A stretch of DNA of 64,000 bases, from positions 248,001-312,000 of the forward strand of contig JAGKQI010000098.1 in assembly GCA_018806915.1 (NCBI GenBank), in the 5' to 3' direction. The notes beneath the pieces were generated by a model. The model was not told the origin of the DNA. It saw only the letters and a list, made by a program, of their open reading frames with translations, and did not search any database. Within the stretch, counting starts at the first letter, position 1. Each line of letters opens with the position of its first letter. Source of the DNA: Phytophthora colocasiae. Its lineage: Eukaryota > Oomycota > Peronosporomycetes > Peronosporales > Peronosporaceae. The position numbers and the translations under genes are program-made. Of the stretch, positions 31,572 through 42,818 are shown in pieces.

Positions 31572-32138
31572 TTATCTGGCTTGGATGATTGTGGCCTCTG
31601 CACGTTCCTCTAGCACCTCCTTCAATTTTGTGTACTTGTCTACACGCCTTTTTTTGGTGCTCCTTCTGCCTGTGTTGTGGGGGTCTAGTGCGTCGTCGTC
31701 CTTGGCATCGGTAAACTCGCCGATGCCAGTTGCAAGTGCTGCATCCTCCTTTGCCAGCCTCGGCTGCGCAGCGAATGTAACGGGGAGCGATACAGAGCTT
31801 GCGGGTTCTACTTCCGGCTGGACGTGGTTTTTTTCTTCCATCGTGCGCTCGAGGGGGGGGGAATATTTACTTCTGCAAATTCCTGTTTTAGGGAATCTTT
31901 GGCTACCTGAAAGTCTGTCACTAAATAGGGCCTGCTTGGAACTTTTAGTGGCATTTATCGCTTTTTCAGGTGCAATTTGCGGTATTCTGAACGACATTTC
32001 CCCTGGAACCTGGGAAAATACTTCCAGTTCAAAGTTCCAAGCGTTTGCTGAAGAGCGCCAATGACCTAAACAAAAGCTCGTGTTTCTAGGCCTTGAAAGT
32101 TTCAAACAGATAATGCTTGTTTGTGAGTTGGAATGCAA
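31572..32138 (-). CDS. Hypothetical protein, possible Harbinger H1 partner
   Basis: A 188-residue frame convergent with the H1 transposase. The second half is charged and ends with a basic helix (RRSTKKRRVDKYTKLKEVLEERAEATIIQAR in sense, basic then Glu-rich). That resembles the C-terminal part of Myb/SANT-like Harbinger partner proteins only in general composition. No Myb domain is visible. The start is uncertain. Confidence 0.3.
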   Translation of the reverse strand: MHSNSQTSIICLKLSRPRNTSFCLGHWRSSANAWNFELEVFSQVPGEMSFRIPQIAPEKAINATKSSKQALFSDRLSGSQRFPKTGICRSKYSPPLERTMEEKNHVQPEVEPASSVSLPVTFAAQPRLAKEDAALATGIGEFTDAKDDDALDPHNTGRRSTKKRRVDKYTKLKEVLEERAEATIIQAR

Positions 32139-32528
32139 CCTTGCAGCACGAGGATTTATCGATTTGTTGGAATTTTAGGCACTGTTTTGCTTGAAAATGA
32201 TGCTTTCGTGTTTGGCATCCTACCTGACCGCCTTCGAAGTCATTATTTATTTAGAGAAACGTTTCAACAATACCGTGCACAAGCCCTTATGAGTGTTCAA
32301 ACGACACAACACTTAGTTGAAATGCAGCTGCAGTTGGCCATGCCAGTCTTATCGGAACAAATCCACACGCAACGCGCAGCCACAATGCAGCGATTTGAAT
32401 GTCAACATTTGACTCTCGTTGATATGATTACAAAATCCGAAGCTCATTTCTCCAAGGTGAAGTTCTTTGCCGGCTCCTTCCCGTGTCTACAAATACAATT
32501 GACAGCGGTTCAATTTAGATTCCTCTAG
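32133..32528 (+). CDS. Hypothetical fragment, helical Gln/Met-rich
   Basis: A frame with no ATG near its start; it contains a Gln-rich helical segment (TTQHLVEMQLQLAMPVL). No family is recognised. It may be a remnant of the H1 transposon or chance. Confidence 0.2.
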   Translation: MQPCSTRIYRFVGILGTVLLENDAFVFGILPDRLRSHYLFRETFQQYRAQALMSVQTTQHLVEMQLQLAMPVLSEQIHTQRAATMQRFECQHLTLVDMITKSEAHFSKVKFFAGSFPCLQIQLTAVQFRFL

Positions 32529-32976
32529 ACAACAGCTTTAATCTGTCAATTGCACCTAACACGACGTTCAGCAGTACCCACAAAGGATACAACGAACACC
32601 AGTTCCTCAGTACACCATGAGCCGGAACTTTAGACTGAATGGAACTACGGTATTACTAATCAACCTCAATTGAAACTGGGGCCTGCTCCGCATACAAATT
32701 TCCACTGGATTTGGGCCATTTTGAGTGTATTTGCAATTCAGTGGAATGTTGAAAATCTGTTGCGTTCCGCATACCAATTCCAGTGGAATTTCACACGAAA
32801 ACTCTACATTCTATCCGCCCGAATTTGGGAATGTAACGTAGAGCTGTCAGATGGGCCCCTGTTATACAACGTACTTGTACATTTGTTGTGCTAAGTACTT
32901 CGTACTGCGCGGAGGTGGGCTGGATCGCATCGGCTACACTACAACGTCATCGTATCTGCCGGCAATGATCCTGAGC
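32529..32976. other. Noncoding stretch between Harbinger H1 and H2
   Basis: It holds related phrases such as tttccactggat and ccagtggaattt in opposite sense about 90 bp apart, which could be a decayed short inverted-repeat element. Nothing firm. Confidence 0.3.
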
Positions 32977-33936
32977 TAGTCGATCCACATCGCAGTCGCA
33001 ATGTCACACCGCCTTGTTGTTATGACGTCGTCGTCGTACACCTCAGGGTCTGTGTCTCCCGCGTCTGCTTCGCTTGTATCTTCTTCATTTACTCCTGTCG
33101 ATACTTGTGCATCTGCAAATTGGTCGTGTTTGCGTCTAATAAAAGTGTGCACAGCGAACGCAGCTCGCATTAGACCTATCTGATCTTCCATACGATAAGA
33201 TACCATGGATCGGAGAACCGGGAATTTGTTCTTCACGGCACCATAGGTACGCTCAATGACGTTCTTAATAAAGAATGGCGGAGGTTGAAGAGCTCTTTCA
33301 TGTGTTGAGGCTTTAATAAACCCTCACCGAATTCACTGAGCAGTATCGGACTCCGCGATATGGGGTCATTGTGTAGCTGTTAAGAGCATAACCTGCATCG
33401 CCCAAATAGTTTTCCTACCGAAAATTGCAGATCAGTTAGTGTCAACTTGTTTGGATAATGTAGAATTAAATTGGCAGGCGGAACTAGCAGACCGTGGTTG
33501 ATGGCGTCTTTTTTTACTCTGCCGTCATGTGCGGATCCCACCCAACCCGCTAAGACAGGAACTCCATCGAAAAGTTGCTTACACCAAGCACATTTGAAGC
33601 ACAGAAACCTTTGTGATTTCTGAATCGAGGTGCGATATCTGCTGGAGGTGAGACAGGGATATGTGTGCCGTCGAGCGCGCCGAGACAATCTCGGAAAAAC
33701 GAAAAAAAAATAGTTGATGCACGGGTTTGTGCAGGTATTTCCAACGTTGGTAGCTGTACAAATGAATCCCACCGAGCGTTCATAGCTGCGATTCCTTGTC
33801 GTACGATCATTGTAATCGTACCTGGACCATGCTGCCGCCGCTCTTGAGCTTCTCGGTTGATCTTTCCCGTTAAAACATACAGGAAAATTAGATAATGTTC
33901 ACCGGAACAGACGTGGTTCGTTGTCAGCAACCGTCC
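32977..33936 (-). pseudogene. PIF/Harbinger H2 transposase, catalytic and C-terminal part
   Basis: Translated with frame changes, the minus strand gives an N-terminal arginine-rich helix (QERRQHGPGTI), ALDGTHIPVS with the first Asp, FRNHKGF, VLAGWVGSAHDGRV with the second Asp and ERTYGAVKNKFPVL with the Glu, then LIGLMRAAFAVHTFIRR-like sequence and an acidic tail ending near 32977. Element D interrupts it at 33937; its N terminus continues at 42819. Confidence 0.82.
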
Positions 33937-34232
33937 TGTGACGGCGGTCACACAGCACTTCACACAGCGGAAGGCTTGGAGTTTACAAACTCCTAGTGAA
34001 CGGCAGTTCACTCGGTCCCCAAAGACTTGGGGAGACTAACTAAAGATTAGGTAGATTTAAGACTGAATATATTATAGATACTTGTTAGCTTGGCCTGCAA
34101 TACAAACTAAAAGATATCTGGTGATAGGTGGCTGCGGAGCCACCTGCCACGTGTCACCATGATGTGTGACACACCAAATGTATCCACTTCGGAAGAGTGA
34201 CTAAGGTCACTCTTCAATGTAACCCCGTTACA
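33937..34232 (-). mobile_element. 3' LTR of element D
   Basis: 296 bp, TGTGACGG to GTTACA on plus. It is built largely of hairpins such as AGTGAAC-ggca-GTTCACT (33995-34012) and GGAGTTT-ac-AAACTCC (33978-33993). Confidence 0.92.
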
Positions 34233-34245
34233 TCCTCCCCCACTT
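34233..34245 (-). promoter_or_regulatory. Polypurine tract of element D
   Basis: On minus the run AAGTGGGGGAGGA abuts the LTR terminus TGTAACGGGG. Confidence 0.7.
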
Positions 34246-34414
34246 AGATTTGACTCTCATCCAATCATAGAAGAGAGAAAATCCCTTTCACATTTCTCTC
34301 TTCAATGTCGAAATCGATCGACCTGCCGCCAGCTCTTATCGCTGCGTCTTCTGCTCTCACAGAGCACAGGGCGCACTGCCAACGCGTACCAGGCTTCCTT
34401 GGAAGCCCAGCAAC

Positions 34415-37155
34415 ATGTCTGCAAAGGGTGCAAACTCAGACGCGCAAGCGTCTTCACGGAAGAAGGCTGCAAAGCCAACTTCCAAGCCAGCCAAGCCTCG
34501 CGGCAAGGCTTCGGCACTTCATGAGGCCACCGATGTGGCCTCCAGGGCTCTTAGCTCGCCCAGCAGCACTGCTGCGACGGCTAGCCCTAGCCAAAGGCGC
34601 AGTAGGTCTCCGTCCCTACCGCCTGATACTCGAATCCTCGGTTCGAGTATAGGGACCATAGTCCCGGTTCCTTGAGTCCTTCTCAACAGGAAGCGACTCT
34701 TGTTAGCTATTCGGGCGACGAGAGCGACAACGATGACGCCGAGGGCAAGCCTGCGGCTGGTGCTCCGACCACGGAGGAGCACCATGGAGACAAGGACACC
34801 GCGTCCAAGTCTCCCGACAACACCAGCGGCCGTGGTGACACTTGTTGAAGGGCGCGAACGCGCCCGGGCCATTCTGGTGGAGGAGAAGGTGCCCAGCATC
34901 AACTCCAAGAAGCGTCATGCTTCACAGTCTCCTTGCCAAGACATGACAAGGAGAAGGGAACTCGAAGAGATCTTCGGCCCCGACGTCGACGTCGACGATG
35001 ACGACGCCGATGAGGAGGAGGGGCTCATCCGCGAGCCCCAAGAGATCACTAACGATCTCGATAAGCAGCAAGAGCTCTTTCAGGCTGCTCAACAGCCAAT
35101 GCGCACCGCACCAACGGTCGACACGATGAGGACTCTGCCCACCAGCTGGGATACTACCCGCCCGATCAAGGCTCGGGGGCTGCTGCGTAACTCGAGCAGC
35201 TCCAGGACCCACGTCCTCTCATAGGGGGCCATACCTCCAAAGGCGCTATGAGCGGGCCTTGGTTCAGAAAGAACCTCTCTTTCAAAGCAACCTCTCTGTT
35301 GCCAGGTGCGTGCTTCTAGCACAGCACCGAATTCCTCTCAAGGAATTCACCTCGCTTCGCAAGAAGCCTGAGACTAAGGGTGGTCTCAAGCCCACATGGG
35401 GTTACCCATGGGTTCTCCCAGAGAACACTGCGTCGTGGATCGACGCTGAGGACCTCTTCTGGCAATGGGTCCGGTTGACAGTCAAGTCAACCCCGGAGTA
35501 CAACAAACTCCGTGACGAAGATCACCTGGAGGACATCCTCCGCCTCCGGGACCTTCATGTCCAGTTTGCCCACCTCGTAGGAAAACGTCAGCTCCATCAT
35601 CAGATGGAGCGACTGAGAACTGAGTCTCAGTCCAGCGCTCGTAGTGAGCGCGGGTATGGAACACAAACACCTGTATCCCAACCCCGTTCAGCGGCTAAGA
35701 AGCCGCGGACTACTTACGAGGCTGCCGCCGTGCCTCTTCCCAGCACGCGACAGCCTTCGGGCAGTCAACCTGGAGCCGCTCAATCGGCTCCCAGGTACTC
35801 TGCGACGCAGCGTACCCGCGCCACTTCACTCGGAGCTGGCGCTTCCCACCGCGACGCCGCTCCTGGAGAACCCGCTCCACATGGTAGTGGCGTTCTCCGT
35901 TCCGGTCAAGCAAAGCCGGAGGAGGCCTCGCTCGACTGCTCTTTCGAGCCGTCCCCTGCAGTTGAAATGACGGAGATGGCGTTTATCCTTGAAACGTGCA
36001 CGTCAAAATCGTTGGTATTGATTGATGAATTGGGCCGAGGCACTGCCAATGACGAAGGCGCTGCACTTGCTTGGAGTATCGCGGAGGAAATCATTCACCG
36101 AGGCCCGTACACCTGCTTCGCAACGCACTATCACCAGCTCAACCGTCTTGCGCGATTGTATCCTCGCTGTCGTTGCTATCACATGGGAGCTGGATCAAAC
36201 ACCGTGAGTTAGTCGCGGAAATGGGTTTGAAGTTACATTTTGAACATGACTAAGCAGTGGTTTGTGCTGGTACCAGAACTCCACGCACTTCCGTTTCGTG
36301 TTAAAAGATGGACCCTTCCCATGTATTGATATGTACGGCATCAAGACAGCTGCACAGTGCGGGTTGCCAGCAGAAGTCATCCGTGAAGCCGAGCACACCT
36401 ACAAAAAGCTCAAAGATGACCGTGAGTCAGATGAGATATCGGTCGCCCAGAACTCAACAGCCAACGACCCCATCACGGTGAACAAAAATCTCCTTCACCA
36501 CTTATACGCGCTTCGATACGCCAACCTAGACGACACAGGTATTCATCGGTGGGGATTGGATCTGGTACTGTTGTACTCATGTTACTCGTCAATTGGTTTC
36601 AGGTCTTCGGCATCAACTACAGCATCTTCGAACTCGGTTCCTCGCTCCAACTATCGAGGAAAGTTAGACTGCAGATTCATAGGGGCCTCATTACTGTTCG
36701 ACGTTGGGACTCAGAGGCCTTCGACGGGGCCTCTTGACCAATTTGTTGCTCAACAACAGGAAGAGATCCGCCTCCTCCGAGCGCGTGTCCTCGCGCTTGA
36801 GGTCGCTCTGTGTCTTGGTGTTGGCGGCCAGGCTGCCTCTGCAGTCGGCCAACCTGGTGTCGTGCGCCTACTGCGTCTCGCGATGCAGGGTCTTCATGGT
36901 CGTGTTTGCCGTAGTGCCTCTTCGCGGGCACTTGACTCCCTTCGTCAAGAGGTCTACGACCTTCAGGCGACGATGTCTCGCCGGGAGTCGCAGCCGTACG
37001 CGTACTCTCCGTCGTCGCGCGACTCGCGCCTAGGGGCCTACTCGCTTGGCCCCTCGGTGTATCCACACCGCTCGTACCTTCCACCGGGGTACGGCTTCGC
37101 CCCTGGGAGTCACCAAACTCCCTATTACCTGGGGCGCTTTGCGCCTGGCGCCTAA
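34415..37155 (+). pseudogene. Antisense gene of element D, frameshifted and split by the MSH4 insert
   Basis: ATG 34415 opens a Ser/Ala/Lys-rich N terminus (MSAKGANSDAQASSRKKAA). Later frames give an acidic block (ELEEIFGPDVDVDDDDADEEE) matching the acidic block of element E's antisense gene (KELFGEDYEDILDYDED), a middle domain from about 35259, and after the insert a coiled coil (QQQEEIRLLRARVLALEVAL) and a Ser/Tyr/Pro-rich tail ending at 37155. At least two frameshifts occur. Its 3' half lies opposite the pol linker and chromodomain. No known domain is visible; resemblance to the antisense genes of A-C is limited to layout. Confidence 0.6.
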
Positions 37156-40100
37156 CCTCGCGTCGAGGAGGTTCACTCTCCTCCTCGCGGCTGCCTTCAA
37201 CCTCTTGAGGGGCCGCATGACCCTGAGGGTCATGGTACCGCTTCAGACGACCCACATGAAACGGCGGGTAGGTCGTCATCGACTTAGGCAAGTCGATCGT
37301 GTAGGCAGCGCCGTGCCTACCCAGGACATTGAAGGGTCCAATGAAGCGATGCTTCAACTTGTTGCTCACCGTGGAGCTAACAGTGTTAAGAGGTAGGTTT
37401 CTAGTGTCGAGTAGCACTAAGTCACCCACATTAAATACACTTAAGTGTCCTCTCCCATGTTGGTCTGAGTACTCCTTTTGCTTGTCCTGTGCGAGTGTCA
37501 TCGCATCTCGCACCCGGCTGATTACATTCAGCCTGTTGCCGACAAATGTCGACAACTTCTTCCCCAGCGCGGCTGGTTCCACACCGGAAACCTGGGAGGA
37601 AAGCTCTTTCCAAGCCTCTCCCTCACTTACTCTCGAAGCCGCGGTGCCCCCACCCAGTGTGAGCGGCACCAGGGGGTTCCGAAGCCCGTTCAAGTAGAAC
37701 GGCGTGAACCCCGTTGACGCGTACCGCGTTGCTGAGTGCAAACTCAACCATAGGCAGCTGCGCTGACCAAGAGCGCGGCGCCTCAGTGCAAACACTGTGC
37801 AGCACGTCCTCAACCACTCGGTTGACGCGCTCAGTCTGACCATCGGTCTGCGGATGGTCCGCCGTTGACATCGTCAACCGTGTTCCAAGCAACTGGAACA
37901 GCGTTTTCCAAAACGCAGCGGTAAACCGCGGGTCACGGTCAGAGACAACTCTCAGGCAACCCGTGATAGCGAAACACGCTATCAAGGAGCAACTTCGCAG
38001 TTTGTTCCCCGGTAACGGTCTCAGAGACCGGAGCAAGATGCACCATCTTGCTCAACCGGCATACAAACACCACAATGCCGGTGTTATTCTGGTCATCGGC
38101 CGGAAGGCCGAAGACAAAGTCGAGACTCATCGACTTCCAGCAGTCCAGCGGGACGGGCAGGCTCTGTAGTGGAGCTGACGCGTGCCCTGCTGGCTTAACG
38201 CGCTGACATGTTTCGCATATCTTGATGTACTTGGCCACCCACTTGTACATGTGGGCCCACCAAAACATCTGAGAGACCCCGTGATATGTCTTCTCTCGGC
38301 CCAAGTGGCCACCTCATGAAGTATATCATATTTCAGATCCTCGTCGTTGGGAACAACGACTCGCGGATGATCCCCGGGCTCCACACGATAGTGGAGCAGG
38401 CCATCGGCCCACTCATAGCGGTGGAGCCGTGCCCGCTGTCGAGGCGTAAGCCATTCGACCTTGGCATCCGTGCCAGCGGACAAATACCATAGGGGCGAGG
38501 GTGTCATCGTCCCGATACGCCAAGCGTATCGATCGTAAAGATCCGTCGTGGCCCGACTAATATGAGTGAACTCATAGTCGGGCCTGCGCGACAAAGCGTC
38601 GGCAAGCGTGTTGAGCTTGCCAGGCTTGTATTCAACGCAGAAGTTGTACTCCGCGAAGAATGACAGTCAACGCGCCATCCGCTGCGATAAATGCGGCGTA
38701 TGGATGGCTGACCGCAAGGACGCGTGGTCTGTATAGACCACAAAAGGCCTTGAGCCCAGAAGATGCACCCTGAACTTGACAAGGGCGTACTTCATCGACA
38801 AGAGTTCCTTGTCGTGAACGGGATTATTCCGTTCGGCAGCCTTCAGCTGCCTGGACTGGAACGAGATCGCCCGATCGTCGTTCCTTATCGTCCTGTTGCA
38901 ATAGCGCACAACCAATTGCATAGTCGGAAGCGTCACAGACAACGCTAAACGACTTGGCATCGTCCGGCAACGCCAGGACGGGTGCGCATTGCAAGCTCGC
39001 CTTGATGCTGTCAAAAGCATCCTGGTGCTGGCGCTCCCAGCACCACTCGGCCTCCTTCTTCAGAAGGTCCGACAAAGGCTTTGCGAGTCCCGCATAGCCA
39101 GCGCTGTACTTGTGCAAGTAGTTGGCTAAGCCCAACCACTTCCTCAGGTCCTTCTGTGACCGAGGAACAGGCCATGCCGCAATGGCTTTGACCTTATCGG
39201 GATCCGCTCGGACCCCGACGCTGCTGACGAAGCAGCCGAGGACCTTTATCTCCTCAGCTGCGAAGACGCACCTGTCGATGTTGGCATAGAGTTTGTTAGC
39301 TCTCATGACCTCAAATACTCGACGGAGGTGCTCTCGATGCACCTCTATAGCCGTCTTGCCGCCCTCGGCACGGCTATGGACGAATATATCGTCAAAGTAC
39401 GTCTGCGTGAACGCACGCAAAGGTCTAAACAACTGTGTGACCAAGCGATTGAAGGTCGCTGGTGCGTTGGGTAGACCTTGTGGCATTACCAGCCACTCCC
39501 AGAGCATACCACTCGGCGTGCTCACGGCCGTGAGCGGGATATCACACTCCCGCATTAGGATCTGGTAGTATCCATCCACCAGATCCAGCGCGATACAGCG
39601 TGCAGCCGGCCATGTTGTTCAACAACACATCCTTGCAAGGGATCGGCGTCTGTGCTGGCACAGTCGCGCTGTTCAGCTTGTTGTAAGCATGAACCAGACG
39701 CCACTTCCCGTTCGGCTTGCGAACGCAGAAGGTGGCGTCGAGTGCGGGGACTTCGATTCCCGCACCATTCGCTTTCGCCTTAGCGGCGAAGAACGCGTCA
39801 ATGACGTCGCTCTGCTCTCGGGGCAGGGGCCATTGACGCGTGACACAATACTTTGTGCCTGGCACGAGATCAATCTCGTGCCTGATGCCTCGGTCTGGTG
39901 GGAGCTTTGAGGGTGGGTCCTTAGACACCACGTCCTCAAACTCACTAAATGATACAACGGATCCTTCGGATTCTTCAGAATCTCGGAGCCCGTGCGCGAC
40001 GCGCGCTGCTTCCGGAACTCCTCCAGGACGTCTTCGTCCATCACTGAGGAGGAGTTCAACTCCTCTGGAGTGGGCTCCGGCCTAAGGAGAACGATCTCCG

Positions 40101-40383
40101 ATATCTTCTCGGCCTTCAACTCGGCCAGGAAGTCCTCCATCGCGACTTCCTCGAGGTTCAATAGCTCTGATACCTCAGACAGGGGTGCCAATTCGATGGC
40201 CCCCGCCTTCACGCGATGCCCGGTCACGCCGTCGAAGATGTGATAGCATTCTTCGACCGACTGTGACCTAGGAGCCTTTAGCTCCAGTCCCAAGTCCTCG
40301 TGGACTTCTTCCGGATGGTATTCTACCAACCCCGGCTTACGACCATGGCGTGGGTTTAACTTACCCACGCTCGGTGATGCCAC
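35710..40383 (-). pseudogene. pol: Element D pol: RT, RNase H, integrase, chromodomain
   Basis: The linker from 40383 leads to RT (VRKPNGKWRLVHAYNKLN, MPQGLPNAPATF, QTYFDDIFVHS with the catalytic YFDD). The Ty3-type RNase H retains its Asp (CDASDYAIG, YTDHASLR); there is no second RNase H. Integrase follows (CETCQRVKPAG, SLDFVFGLP, SDRDPRF, TDGQTERVNR), then the GPF region (HRFIGPFNVLGRHG) and, beyond the 35962-36674 insert, a chromodomain at 35913-35710 (YHVERVLQERR...LRVKWRGY). At least four frameshifts are present (near 39.6, 39.0, 38.3 and 37.8 kb). Deleting the insert at its flanking CTGCAG restores one continuous frame across the linker. Confidence 0.87.
35962..36674 (+). pseudogene. 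Captured MutS-family (MSH4-like) 3' gene fragment with introns
   Basis: The insert encodes the end of a MutS ATPase: EMTEMAFILETCTSKSLVLI, Walker B DELGRGT, and FATHYHQL. Introns 36204-36276 (GTGAGT...CAG) and 36539-36602 (GTATTC...CAG) restore the frame when removed, leading through NSTHFRFVLKDG and YGIKTAAQCGLPAEVIREAE to TAG 36665-36667. The Walker A half is absent. MSH4/MSH5-type meiotic MutS proteins are the best fit. CTGCAG lies at both borders (35956-35961, 36669-36674). Retained introns show DNA-level, not mRNA, capture. Confidence 0.82.
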
Positions 40384-40403
40384 TACGATGGCATCACGAG
40401 CCC

Positions 40404-41336
40404 TTATGCTCCGTGCGGAACTGCGTTACCCGCATCGGAAGCACCCTTGGTGTCTTCCTGATCAGTTATGGTCTGAGCGACCTTGTGTGGAACTACTTCT
40501 CTCACGCCTGGTGATGCCACTACCTCGGCATCACGAGCCCTCGTGGCTCCATGCGGAACTCTGTTACCCGCATCCGTTATGGTCTGAGCGACCTGGCGTC
40601 GAACTACTTCTCGTACGCCTGGCAATGCCACTACTTCGGCATCGCGAGCCATCTTGGCTTCCTGCGGAACTCTTTCATCCGCTTGTTGACCTAAGTTACC
40701 CACCTGGTTAGTGCTCTGGGGCACTACCACAGTCGCAGCCTGTACCTCGCTGCGACTTCGTGCGTGGGGCCCTGCTGTCGTTGTAGACCCACACGTAGGG
40801 CAAGGGCCTCTGCCCGTTGCCCCGGCCATCCATGGCCCACGATCACTTCTCGTGTGGGGCGATGTAGCACCGACTACACCAGCCCCCAAATACTCCTCGG
40901 ACGCTGCCGCGTCCTGGCGGTTCCAGCGAACGCCCTTAGTCCTGACAGAGGTGGGAACATGACTCACCAAAGCTCTATCAGAGACTGCAGGCCGGCTAGC
41001 CCCAATGGCTTCGCCGCGCCAATCGATCCAGGGCTCGTGCTTCTCAAGCCACGGCATTCCTGGGATCAAGTCGTACTTGTCAATCTCGAGGACAATGAAC
41101 GACTTCACGCTGTCGAAGTCCTCAAACTTCACAGCCAGGTCCACCTGGACCTTTGGTACTTTCACCACCGTACCATCGGCTAGTCGTACGGCGACTAGCC
41201 CACTTCCCTCGCTCTCACGTAGAGCGTCCTCAAACTTGCCGCAGTTCCTCACGACAGTTTGTCGGTTCTTGCTCGCCCCCGAGTCTATCAAGACTCTAAA
41301 GGGGTTGTTAAACCCCCGTACACTCGCGTGTACCAC
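40404..41336 (-). pseudogene. pol: Element D protease region
   Basis: Contains the retropepsin active site LIDSGASKN, the region LIPGMPWLEKHEPWIDW, and a variable linker. DSG rather than DTG is shared with element E. The start is not defined; the frame is open upstream toward gag. A break near 40.39 kb separates it from the RT linker. Confidence 0.75.
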
Positions 41337-41462
41337 CAGCAGCCCACCGCTGCCCTTCTCCGCTTGAGAGTCCCAAGACTCTCTGGGGCTAAGTCACCAC
41401 TGTGTGTGCCTTCCCACCACCCGCATGGGGACTTAGTGTTTCCCCAGTAGGGCGCCCCGCCC

Positions 41463-42447
41463 CTACTGGCCCCCGGAGTTCCCCTGACTCTTGGGCGCCG
41501 GCTTCTTCCAGCGGCCCTTAGAGCCCTGAGGCTTGGAAGACCACTTCCATTGCCCCCCAGAGGGCCAAAGTGTCCAAAACGCCCGCACTCGAAACAGCGG
41601 ATGCGTTTCTGCTCGGCGAGCCTCAAGTCCATAGGGGCTGGTCCCGAGCCTGCTCCATTCCCAGGAGCACTGGCCGACGCCGTCGTCGGCCCGCTGTGGC
41701 CTTGCCACGCAGAGGCAGGAGTCTGAGCCTGTGTATGGCTGTGGAGCGCGACTTGTATCGCCTCCTCCATCGTATTGGCCTGCACGCGGAACAATTGCGT
41801 GCGGGCCGGGCTTACTCTTAAGCCGTCCATGAACACAGTTACTTGGATGTGTTCAGGTAGGGGATTCCCCACCAGAGACGCCGCGAGAACGCGCATCTCC
41901 TGAATGTACTCGTGCAGGTCACGTTTCCCTTGCTTGCAGGATAGAAATGGCGATACTAATAGTTCGCCGGGAGGAATGCAGCCCGGAGCTGTTCGCACAG
42001 CTGGGCCCGGGATGTAAAACATCCATGCGACGTCGCTTCGCGCGTGTACGCTTATGGCTTCGCTCGACCTCCGAGGTTAGACAACGCGAAAGCGACTCGG
42101 AGTCCCTCCATCGAGATGAGAGCTGCCTCCATGGCGATCTCAACTTCTGGTATCCATAAGTGAAGGTTCTCACCTTCTTTCCCTTCATAGGGAAGAACCT
42201 TGAGTCTTAAAGGCTTGGGTTGAGCCGACCTCGGTTCAACCACAGGAGCCTCAAAGGTTCCTCGAACGTGCTCGATGAGCCCACGTTCGTACATGTCGAA
42301 CGCCGCCACGCGTTCGACCTGCTCAGCCGGCGTCGCTGCCGCCAAGCTTCGGAAGGCATCCATCCCAAAGATGCCCGCCATCTTCCGGGTCGACTCAAAC
42401 TGAGAGTCGGTCAAGTGAGGAAACTCACTTCGATCCATGGTGGCCAA
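41463..42447 (-). pseudogene. gag: Element D gag
   Basis: ATG 42447 lies 76 bp inside the 5' LTR. The N-terminal frame (MATMDRSEFPHLTDSQF) reaches about 42052; the next frame gives the capsid C half (KRDLHEYIQEMRVLAASL) and the PMDL-linked zinc knuckle CFECGRFGHF; a further shift near 41.57 kb gives the basic tail ending GNSGGQ at TAG 41463-41465. It is homologous in plan to the intact gag of element E. Confidence 0.8.
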
Positions 42448-42503
42448 CTACATCTGGCCACAGAGGATTCAGGTAATCAATCTACCCGCGTAGGCGTAGG
42501 ATT

Positions 42504-42520
42504 GACTACAAGTGCTACCA
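42504..42520 (-). promoter_or_regulatory. Primer-binding site of element D
   Basis: Two bases inside the 5' LTR the minus strand reads TGGTAGCACTTGTAGTC, complementary to a tRNA 3' end finishing GCTACCA. Element E has nearly the same site. An initiator-Met-type tRNA is possible. Confidence 0.7.
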
Positions 42521-42522
42521 AG

Positions 42523-42818
42523 TGTGACGGGGGTCACACAGCACTTCACACAGAGGAAGGCTTGGAGTATACAAATTCCTAGTGAACGGCAGTTCACTCG
42601 GTCCCCAAAGACTTGGGGAGACTAACTAAAGATTAGGTAGATTTAAGACTGAATATATTATAGATACTTGTTAGCTTGGCCTGCAATACAAACTAAAAGA
42701 TATCTGGTGATAGGTGGCTGCGGAGCCACCTGCTACGTGTCACGATGATGTGTGACACACAAAATGTATCCACTTCGGAAGAGTGACTAAGGTCACTCTT
42801 TAATGTAACCCCGTTACA
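42523..42818 (-). mobile_element. 5' LTR of element D
   Basis: 296 bp, about 97% like the 3' LTR by eye. Two substitutions disrupt the GGAGTTT hairpin seen in the other copy. Confidence 0.92.

Larger units (their letters stand above)
33937..42818 (-). mobile_element. Element D: chromodomain Ty3/Gypsy retrotransposon carrying an MSH4-like fragment
   Basis: An 8.9-kb element with 296-bp LTRs at both ends (33937-34232, 42523-42818), PBS, gag, protease, RT, RNase H, integrase and chromodomain on minus, antisense gene on plus. LTRs differ at about 8 sites. The flanks cgtcc and cggcc suggest a 5-bp target duplication with one change. Pol and gag are frameshifted. A 713-bp host-derived insert occupies 35962-36674. 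Short perfect hairpins tile the whole element. Confidence 0.93.

Noticed and set aside
31572..32528. Candidate host effector or signal-peptide gene
   Set aside because: No signal peptide, RXLR or other effector motif; the region is bracketed by Harbinger remnants.
35956..36674. CTGCAG at both ends of the MutS insert as a PstI cloning artefact
   Set aside because: Considered because it is a restriction site, but surrounding sequence rejoins to an open pol frame and element D is otherwise natural; microhomology or a short duplication is more likely. Not excluded without reads.
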